Of a stretch of 64,000 nt of DNA, positions 55,655-61,947 are shown in pieces. The translations under genes were made by a program, and so were the position numbers. Under the pieces are notes generated by a model that saw nothing but the letters and a program-made list of their open reading frames with translations, did no database searches and was not told the origin of the DNA. Numbering within the stretch: the stretch's first letter is position 1; each line of letters starts with the position of its first letter. The DNA lies in contig CBDCXF010000001.1 in assembly GCA_965223755.1 (NCBI GenBank), positions 62,001-126,000 of the forward strand. The letters run 5' to 3'. This stretch comes from CBDCXF01 sp965223755 (GTDB lineage Bacteria > Acidobacteriota > Thermoanaerobaculia > Multivoradales > JAHEKO01).

Positions 55655-56074
55655 CTAGTTCACGGACTTCCTTTGCAAGCCCAAATTGATGGCTTCGGCA
55701 CATGGAATCTCTCCGTTTCGTTCCCCGCAAGGAAGTCTGACATCGCCGAATGAAACTCTTTCCATGAGCTGCATCGCCTCATATGGCCGCCGTGTTCTAC
55801 TTGGAACGAGTTCCGTCGTTTCTTGGTCAAAGGCACAGTAGAAGTCCAGTTCCGTTGAGCCTTCAGCCGTGTCGTGGCGGTGTAGTTTGAAATCGACCGT
55901 GCGCCGTTCGTCTAGGTCGGCGGATACGTGGTGGATAGTCCAGTCGCGTGCTACGTCCTCGGAAGCGAGAAGGCCTCTGCAGGCGACCACATACGCCAAG
56001 TCACTCTCATAGGCACTACACCCCGAGAACAATGGGATGGAACAACAGTAGGCGGCGAGTAGAAGACGGGTCAT
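55655..56074 (-). CDS. Small predicted lipoprotein (139 aa)
   Basis: The N-terminus MTRLLLAAYCCSIPLFSGC is a lipoprotein signal with acylated Cys at about residue 19. The mature part has two short cysteine motifs (VVACRGLL, LDFYCAFDQ) and ends VRLPCGERNGEIPCAEAINL. ATG 56074 was chosen because GGGAG lies eight bases upstream; the frame starts 27 bases earlier. It is unrelated to its neighbours and has no known function. The end motif recalls the lipoprotein at 50719-51120. Confidence 0.55.
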   Translation of the reverse strand: MTRLLLAAYCCSIPLFSGCSAYESDLAYVVACRGLLASEDVARDWTIHHVSADLDERRTVDFKLHRHDTAEGSTELDFYCAFDQETTELVPSRTRRPYEAMQLMERVSFGDVRLPCGERNGEIPCAEAINLGLQRKSVN

Positions 56075-56203
56075 TGCGGCACTCCCGTTAGGTCGAACCA
56101 CAACTGGCTCAACGCAAAGGCTGAAGATCTGGGATCGCTGTGCGAATTCGTGGGCACAAGGTTGTCAAAAGCAAGGCGGTCAAACGTACCACCAGTACGT
56201 GTG

Positions 56204-56215
56204 TTACACGTGTAA
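56204..56215 (+). promoter_or_regulatory. Perfect 12-bp palindrome before the toxin-antitoxin pair
   Basis: TTACACGTGTAA is fully self-complementary and ends 10 bases before the antitoxin ATG (56225). It overlaps a plausible -10 box, TAATAT at 56213-56218. This is the position expected for an operator bound by the antitoxin. Confidence 0.55.
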
Positions 56216-56224
56216 TATACGGAT

Positions 56225-56455
56225 ATGACTAGAAAGCTGACCATCACCATCGATGATGAGGTCTACGAGGGCCTCTATAAACGGGTTGGTAAACGCAAAA
56301 TCAGCCGTTTTTTGGAATCCCTTGCCCGCCCCCACGTCCTAGACGAAGAATTCGAGGCGGCTTACCGCCAAATGGCCGATGACGAGGTCCGCGAACGCGA
56401 AGCCGAGGACTGGGGTGAAGCGTTAGTGAGTGACGTGGCCGATGAACCGCGGTGA
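56225..56455 (+). CDS. Antitoxin of a MazF-type toxin-antitoxin module
   Basis: This 76-aa protein begins MTRKLTITIDDEVYEGLYKR, a ribbon-helix-helix-like DNA-binding N-terminus (TITIDDEVYEGLYKRVG). A flexible acidic C-terminus probably wraps the toxin. It overlaps the toxin gene by 14 bases, the usual TA arrangement. A 12-bp palindrome lies just upstream. The fold resembles MazE or RHH antitoxins, and the exact class is uncertain. Confidence 0.8.
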   Translation: MTRKLTITIDDEVYEGLYKRVGKRKISRFLESLARPHVLDEEFEAAYRQMADDEVREREAEDWGEALVSDVADEPR

Positions 56456-56768
56456 GGTTTGGTGGGTGAGCTTCACCCCTGCGATCGGTGGCGAGATTCA
56501 CAAAACCAGGCCGGCGGTCATCGTCAGCAATGATGCGTCGAACCGAGCCCTAAACCGCGTCCAAGTGGTGCCGCTGACTTCGAACGTCGCCCGGCTGTAT
56601 CCGAGCGAAGCATACGTCGAGGTCGACGGTAAGGAAGGGAAGGCGATGGCGGATCAGCTCGCAACTGTATCCAAGCGGCGGCTCCGCGATCGAATGGGTT
56701 GGCTATCTCCAGAGGACCTGGAGTCGGTGGGGAGGGCCATTCGTGTTCAGCTCGATCTGAGGCCGTAA
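56442..56768 (+). CDS. MazF/PemK-like mRNA interferase toxin
   Basis: The product is a ribosome-independent endoribonuclease that cuts mRNA at short motifs. The 108-aa protein starts MNRGEVWWVSFTPAIGGEIH and has KTRPAVIVSND and VQVVPLTSNV, all PemK-family blocks. The C-terminal part contains the conserved KAMADQLATVSKRRLRDRMG. ATG 56442 gives the family start; an in-frame GTG 12 bases earlier is possible. It follows its antitoxin with a 14-base overlap. Confidence 0.88.
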   Translation: MNRGEVWWVSFTPAIGGEIHKTRPAVIVSNDASNRALNRVQVVPLTSNVARLYPSEAYVEVDGKEGKAMADQLATVSKRRLRDRMGWLSPEDLESVGRAIRVQLDLRP

Positions 56769-56833
56769 GTGGTCGAGAGCCGGAGATTACTCAACCGGCG
56801 GCGATTTACGACTTGTCGGATCCATGGCGTCGG

Positions 56834-58624
56834 TCAAAAAGGCCAAAACACCGGAATTAGCAGGGTCGCCAACACCCAAAACAGCAGGTTGAGCGGCACG
56901 CCAAACTTGACGTAGTCGATGAACCGATATCCGCCCGGACCGTAGACCATGAGGTTGGTTTGGTAGCCCATTGGGGTCATGAAAGACGCCGACGCGGCGA
57001 AGCAGACGGCCATGACGAAGGGGCGCGAATCGACTCCGAGAGCCGGTCCTAGGCTGAGAGCGATGGGTGCGAGGACGATCGCTGCGGCGCTGTTGGAGAT
57101 CACTTCTGTCGATAGCGAGGCCACCAGGTACAGGACACAGAGGACGACGATTGGCGTCGCCGCGCCCGAGATTGAAGTTCCCAACGCCACCAGTCCTGAA
57201 GAGAGCAACTCGGCGGTGCCGGTCGAGACGATGGCCTGGCCGACGGGAATGAAAGCGGCGATCAAAAAGAGGACACTCCAGTTGATGGAGCGATAGACCT
57301 GCTGAGGGGTCAAGACTCCAAGGACCAGGAGCACGACCGCGGCGACCGGGGCCCCGGTCGAGATCTCAACTAGTCCGAGAGCTGCGAGCACAATTACGAT
57401 CGGCAGCAAGGCGAAGATCGCCCACCAGAACCGCTCACGTTGCAGGGCGACGGTCTTTTCGGAGACCACGACCATGCCCTTCAATGAGCGCAGCGCAGGG
57501 AGTTGTTCCTCGGGCACGAGCATCAGTAACGAGTCGGCGGCCTGCATGCGGATGTGGCCGATTCTGGAGTGGATGGTGGTGCCGGGGCGCCGGATGGCGA
57601 GTACGAAGCCGCCGAATCGCCTGCGAAAGTCGAACTTGCTCAACGTCTTACCGACCATCGACGCGGTCGGCATGATGACGCCCTCGACCATCTTCAAGCC
57701 GTCAACATCGATCTGCTTGTCTCCGGGTTCGATATCCGGCAACAGAGCCAGTCCCTGTTCGCGCCGCAAACGCACCAGATCCTCGACACCACCTTCGACC
57801 AGCAGTTGGTCGCCCTCTTCGAGCGTCAGCCGCTCGATACCCTCGATCAGCCGCTCGCCGCCGCGCAACAGATCCAAGACCTGAATCCCGTACCTTTCGT
57901 TGATCCTTGCTTCGACAAGCGTGCGGCCGATGAGCCTCGATTCTTCATCAACGCGCACTTCTGCCAGGTATTTACCCAGTCCGTATTTCCTGGTCAAGGA
58001 TGGCGAAGCGCCCTCGTCTGGCAAGACTCGCGGACCGACGACAAGGACGTAAATGAGTCCGACCACCAGGAACACGGCCCCCAGCTTGGTGAACTCGAAC
58101 ATTCCCAGCGCGGGGAAGTTCATTCCTTCGACAACCGAACTGACGAGCAGGTTGGTTGAGGTGCCGATCAACGTCAGCGTGCCACCGAAAATCGAAACGT
58201 AGGAAAGTGGGATGAGCACGCGACTCGGACTCAAGCCGAACCTTCCGCAGAGGAAGATCACCAGTGGAATCGAAATCGCCACGATGGCGGTGTTGTTTAG
58301 AACCGAGGATGCCAGCGCGACCACCACCAGCAGAAGGGCGATCGCCAGCGACTTCGACCGCGACAATCGGCGGCTTAGAAAATCCGAGACGGCCTCCAAT
58401 ACGCCGGTGTGCATCAGCGCTTCGGCCAGCACGAACAAAGAGCCGATGGTGATGACAGCCTTGTTGCTGAAGCCTGCGACCGCTTGCTCCGGGGCCACAA
58501 TCCCCAGTGCCACCAGCGCCGCGAGCAGGGCGAACGCGGTGACTTCGATGGGGAGCGCTTCGCGTAGAAACAGCAAAAAGGCCACAACCAAGAGAACAAG
58601 CAGGACAAGGCTTTCGAAGTTCAT
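56834..58624 (-). CDS. SLC13/DASS-type carrier with two RCK-C domains
   Basis: This 596-aa integral membrane protein is of the SLC13 (divalent anion:Na+ symporter) type. It has about 10-12 helices with the paired motifs LNNTAIVAISIPLVIFLCGR and EVISNSAAAIVLAPIALSLG. Two TrkA-C/RCK-C-like domains are inserted between helix blocks, at about residues 215-290 (RLTLEEGDQLLVEGGVEDLV) and 305-380. Such proteins transport sulfate, dicarboxylates or related anions; the inserted domains may sense ligand. The substrate is not determined. It is the sole minus-strand gene between the TA pair and the ICMT-like gene. Confidence 0.88.
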   Translation of the reverse strand: MNFESLVLLVLLVVAFLLFLREALPIEVTAFALLAALVALGIVAPEQAVAGFSNKAVITIGSLFVLAEALMHTGVLEAVSDFLSRRLSRSKSLAIALLLVVVALASSVLNNTAIVAISIPLVIFLCGRFGLSPSRVLIPLSYVSIFGGTLTLIGTSTNLLVSSVVEGMNFPALGMFEFTKLGAVFLVVGLIYVLVVGPRVLPDEGASPSLTRKYGLGKYLAEVRVDEESRLIGRTLVEARINERYGIQVLDLLRGGERLIEGIERLTLEEGDQLLVEGGVEDLVRLRREQGLALLPDIEPGDKQIDVDGLKMVEGVIMPTASMVGKTLSKFDFRRRFGGFVLAIRRPGTTIHSRIGHIRMQAADSLLMLVPEEQLPALRSLKGMVVVSEKTVALQRERFWWAIFALLPIVIVLAALGLVEISTGAPVAAVVLLVLGVLTPQQVYRSINWSVLFLIAAFIPVGQAIVSTGTAELLSSGLVALGTSISGAATPIVVLCVLYLVASLSTEVISNSAAAIVLAPIALSLGPALGVDSRPFVMAVCFAASASFMTPMGYQTNLMVYGPGGYRFIDYVKFGVPLNLLFWVLATLLIPVFWPF

Positions 58625-58798
58625 GGCCTATTTGCAGTCTATGCGATCCGCGAAGTTGGAAGCTGATGTAGAAGGTGATGGAACGGTGTTGATAGGCCCG
58701 CTGAAAAAGCGTCATTCATTCGACGACGCACGGAGGGTCCTTGCATGCCGCCACGCAAATCGACATGCTCTTAGGTTCCAGCGTTGGCGAAGAGTTCT

Positions 58799-59794
58799 AT
58801 GAGCGAGAAGTCCGGTACGAACAACGTTTTCGCGACCTATTCCGGAACCCGATTTAGCGGTTACTACTTCTTCCTTCAAGGGGCAGCGATCCTTGGATGG
58901 TGGGTTTGGCTGTTTCTCTTCCCGGAAAGCCGCCAGTTGTTTCTTGGCGCGAGCGCGCCGGATCGTGAACTGTTCGCGTTTTTGCTTCCTGATTTGTCGG
59001 TTACGGCGGTCACATCCCTAGTGGCGTCGCTGCTTTTCTTCAGAGAGCTTTCGTGGTTCGTACCCATCGCATGGCTGTCGGCTGGCTCGATTGTCTATGC
59101 GGCCCTCTATACGGTTTCTTGGGCGGCAGCCGGACAGGGGAGCTGGCTGGGTGTAGCTTTCATGCTCCCAGCAGCTCTTTTCGCGGTGATCGCGGCTCTC
59201 GATGCGAGTCCGGAGGTCGCACCGGTTCTCCGGCGTGCGAGGCCCAGAACGACCCGCAGACATGTTTTGGAAACGCTCGGTCAGATCTCGCTCTTTTGGT
59301 CGTTTTTCTTGGTAGTGGTGCCGCTGCTGCTTGTCGCGCTAGAAACAAAGCTGGGATGGCACTTCCATGGGCAAATGCCCAGTCAGAAGGCCATAGCCGT
59401 TTTGCTGTTTCTTGCCTTTAGCGTGTTGGGCTTTGCTAGCGGGATTACGATGTCGAAGCACGGCGCTGGTACGCCTCTGCCGTTCGATTCCACCAACCGT
59501 CTCGTAATCGCAGGCCCGTACGGGTTTGTGCGCAATCCGATGGTGGTGGCAGGCCTCGGTCAGGGTACGGCCGTGGCAATATGGCTGAATTCCTGGATCG
59601 TAACGGCTTATGTTGTCGTTGGCGGTCTCATTTGGCAGCTTCTAGTTCGGCCTGCTGAAGAACGCGATCTATTGTCTAAGTTCGGTGATGGATATAGGCG
59701 TTACTGTCGGGAGGTTCGTTGCTGGTTTCCGAGGTTCAGTTCCTACTCGGCTCGCCCCAATGTTACGAACCAAGGCGAAGGCATACAGTCGTAA
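58799..59794 (+). CDS. ICMT/PEMT-like membrane methyltransferase-family protein
   Basis: This 331-aa protein of about eight helices has a C-terminal isoprenylcysteine-carboxyl-methyltransferase-like region: LVIAGPYGFVRNPMVVAGLG and RPAEERDLLSKFGDGYRRYC. These match the RHPxY-like and E-R-x-L motifs of the family. Such bacterial proteins methylate lipids or small substrates with S-adenosylmethionine, but the substrate is unknown. The start ATG 58799 has GAAGAG upstream; an in-frame TTG lies 15 bases earlier. The 59795-59954 spacer after it shows nothing recognisable. Confidence 0.78.
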   Translation: MSEKSGTNNVFATYSGTRFSGYYFFLQGAAILGWWVWLFLFPESRQLFLGASAPDRELFAFLLPDLSVTAVTSLVASLLFFRELSWFVPIAWLSAGSIVYAALYTVSWAAAGQGSWLGVAFMLPAALFAVIAALDASPEVAPVLRRARPRTTRRHVLETLGQISLFWSFFLVVVPLLLVALETKLGWHFHGQMPSQKAIAVLLFLAFSVLGFASGITMSKHGAGTPLPFDSTNRLVIAGPYGFVRNPMVVAGLGQGTAVAIWLNSWIVTAYVVVGGLIWQLLVRPAEERDLLSKFGDGYRRYCREVRCWFPRFSSYSARPNVTNQGEGIQS

Positions 59795-59954
59795 AGCCTG
59801 GGGAGTTCCCAGCATGCGCCCATTCGAATCGACAACAGACTGCACCCGTTGGAGTGATGAATGTGGGCGACCTTGTCCCATACGCATATCTGGCGCGGTC
59901 GATCCTAGACAGCGATTTGTGATCCAAATGCTGCGGGTTCGTTTGACTACACAG

Positions 59955-60902
59955 CTAGCCAGGGCAGTCGGTGGATCTGAGAAATCGCAGAACCGCGTCA
60001 GAAACTGGCGTGCCTGTACGGGTCATCGCCAGCACCATCCGTCCGTGATTTTGACCCTGGATGGGCATCACTTTGACACGTCCTTCGGCGGCTTGAATAG
60101 CCTCGCCTAGCAGTTGGTTTTGATAACCCAGAGACTTCCATTCTCGGAGCGAATAGAGCAGTAGGAAGGGCGGGTCGCCGCGGTCGACCCAGGGGATGGT
60201 GCTGGCGTCGGTTAGCCAATCGTCGGTCGGATCGTCGGCGCGAAATCTCTGCTCGTAGTAATCGAAGTCGGCGTCGAGTTGGTAGGTATGTTGGTCGGCC
60301 AAGTCGTAGCCCGCTCCGCTGACCGAGATCACGCCACAGATTGAGTCGGCGAAATCGGCGGTCAAACGCTGATCGACCCCAACTCGGGCCGCTAATTGGG
60401 CGCCGGCCGAGTGTCCGGAAAGAAAGATCGCTTTGTCGTCGCCGCCGTAGGCGCGCAAGTTACGGCTCAGCCAATGCACCGCAGTGGCGACATCGTCGAC
60501 CTGATCGCGCCAGGTCACCTCGGGTTGCAGTCGGTAGTTGATCAAAGCGACGCCGAATCCGCGCGCGGCGTAGAAGCGGCCGATGTTGGCGTACACGTCG
60601 GCTCCGCTGACCACGAGGCTCTTGTCACCCGCGGTCCATCCGCCTCCGTGAGCGAAGACCAGCGTCGGCCAGTCTTTTCCGGCCGGTTGGAAGAGGTCCA
60701 AGCGATGCTTGGGGTCCTCGCTGCCGGGTCGATAGGGGATGTCGTCGATTCGCTCCACTTCGGGCGATTCGTCGTAGAACAGTCGAATGCCGACGAACTC
60801 AAGCGTAGATCGGCAACCCAGACAGGCCAGAGAGCAGGCCAGGGAGATAGCGAGCAAAGCTCCGGCCCGGATGTTGACCGCTGATTCCAGCCTCCAAATC
60901 AT
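59955..60902 (-). CDS. Lipoprotein alpha/beta-hydrolase (esterase)
   Basis: This 315-aa secreted esterase-type protein has a lipoprotein signal (AISLACSLACLGC) with Cys at about residue 30. The oxyanion motif HGGGW is at 85-89 and the nucleophile elbow GHSAG at 163-167 (Ser165). The later His is probably in QNHGRMVL near residue 285. It resembles the HSL/BD-FAE-type carboxylesterases, and the substrate is unknown. It is a lone gene between the ICMT-like gene and the P-domain gene. Confidence 0.85.
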   Translation of the reverse strand: MIWRLESAVNIRAGALLAISLACSLACLGCRSTLEFVGIRLFYDESPEVERIDDIPYRPGSEDPKHRLDLFQPAGKDWPTLVFAHGGGWTAGDKSLVVSGADVYANIGRFYAARGFGVALINYRLQPEVTWRDQVDDVATAVHWLSRNLRAYGGDDKAIFLSGHSAGAQLAARVGVDQRLTADFADSICGVISVSGAGYDLADQHTYQLDADFDYYEQRFRADDPTDDWLTDASTIPWVDRGDPPFLLLYSLREWKSLGYQNQLLGEAIQAAEGRVKVMPIQGQNHGRMVLAMTRTGTPVSDAVLRFLRSTDCPG

Positions 60903-61049
60903 CGAGGGAATCTAGCAGGTCGCCGAACCGGGCCATCCAAGACCCGCGAATAGCTCTAGATGGGCAGGAGGAGGGAAGTGGTATTGTGTCGACAGCTTTG
61001 AATCAGCCCTCTGAGGAGCGCGATGAGTCGCGTAGCGGAGACCTAAGAT

Positions 61050-61700
61050 ATGAAGAAAGTTATTCTGCTGATCCTTCTGATCTTGATCATCCTCTTGATT
61101 CTTTGGTTGCTCGGTATTTGTCCGAGGCCTCCGGTGGATCCCGACCCGGATCCCGGCGAGTGCGTGGGCGTCCAGACCTACACTCGCACGCCAGCTCTTT
61201 CGATCCCCGAGGCATTGCCCCCAGGACCGGGGACTCCACAGCCCGTGACCGACACCATGGAGATCACGGATACCGGCACCGTTGGGGATCTCAATATCGT
61301 TGTCTCAGCTCAGCTTCCCGAGCATGGTGAATTGATCTTGGACCTGACCAGTCCGAGCGGTACAACGGTACGTTTTCTCAATACCGAGGGTGGCCCGGGC
61401 GACGGACTGCAAAGTGTCCGCTTTGACGACGAGGCGGCGGCCCCGCCGCCAAGCTTTGTGGTTAATGGGACTTGTTGGATTAACGACAACTTTCAACCAG
61501 CGCCGGATGCCCTGTCGGCGTTTGATGGCGAGCCGATCAACGGTACCTGGACTCTGACCGTGGCGGACGCGTTTGTTGGGGACGCGGTGGACTGCGATTG
61601 CGACGGATTCACGGTTGGCCCTGCATGCCCCCGCACTCTCGATGAGTGGACTCTGGAGATCGACTGCGATTCGGATGAGGTCGATTCGTTAGTGCGGTAG
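61050..61700 (+). CDS. Membrane-anchored P-domain (proprotein convertase-type) protein
   Basis: Residues 4-22 form a very hydrophobic helix (VILLILLILIILLILWLLG), so the protein is probably anchored. A proline-rich linker is followed by a P-domain of about 130 residues: VGDLNIVVSAQLPEHGELIL, then DLTSPSGTTVRFLNTEGG and INGTWTLTVADAFVGDAVD. P-domains accompany subtilases and occur alone on secreted proteins. Cysteines in CDCDGFTV and at the ends may form disulfides. The ATG follows GGAG by nine bases. No protease is adjacent. Confidence 0.75.
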   Translation: MKKVILLILLILIILLILWLLGICPRPPVDPDPDPGECVGVQTYTRTPALSIPEALPPGPGTPQPVTDTMEITDTGTVGDLNIVVSAQLPEHGELILDLTSPSGTTVRFLNTEGGPGDGLQSVRFDDEAAAPPPSFVVNGTCWINDNFQPAPDALSAFDGEPINGTWTLTVADAFVGDAVDCDCDGFTVGPACPRTLDEWTLEIDCDSDEVDSLVR

Positions 61701-61947
61701 GAGCGGTGCGGGGTCTGATGTAGTCCGCAGCCTGTGCCGCGGGATTGGCCAGTCGCTATTGCGGAGTGCCGCGAGTCCTGGTTAAGACGGGCTCAACTCG
61801 ACATGGACAAGCGAAGTGAGGGTCCGTCTGTGGATCCGCGAATGCAGTGGATCCGCGAATGTGGTGGATCCTCGAATGCGGTGGATCCTCGAATGCAAGG
61901 GAGACGATCACCTCTTCGGTTGTCACGGAGCATGTAGAGTCCTACTC
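61701..61947. other. 247-bp spacer with a 17-bp tandem repeat
   Basis: Apart from the tandem repeat at 61830-61897, no gene or motif is recognised. The following coding region starts at GTG 61948, so the repeat is 51 bases upstream of it and could affect its expression. Confidence 0.5.
61830..61897 (+). repeat. 4 x 17-bp tandem repeat GTGGATCCKCGAATGYR
   Basis: Four consecutive 17-base units (61830, 61847, 61864, 61881) read GTGGATCCGCGAATGCA and close variants (G/T at position 9, YR at the end). The first two and last two pair by the position 9 base. 17 is not a multiple of three, so this is not a coding expansion. The short unit and absence of spacers exclude a CRISPR. Confidence 0.92.

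Noticed and set aside
61023..61046. Seven-codon leader peptide (MSRVAET) before the P-domain gene
   Set aside because: Too short to support; no codon bias or attenuator structure accompanies it.
61830..61897. CRISPR array
   Set aside because: Units of 17 bp follow each other without spacers and there are no cas genes.
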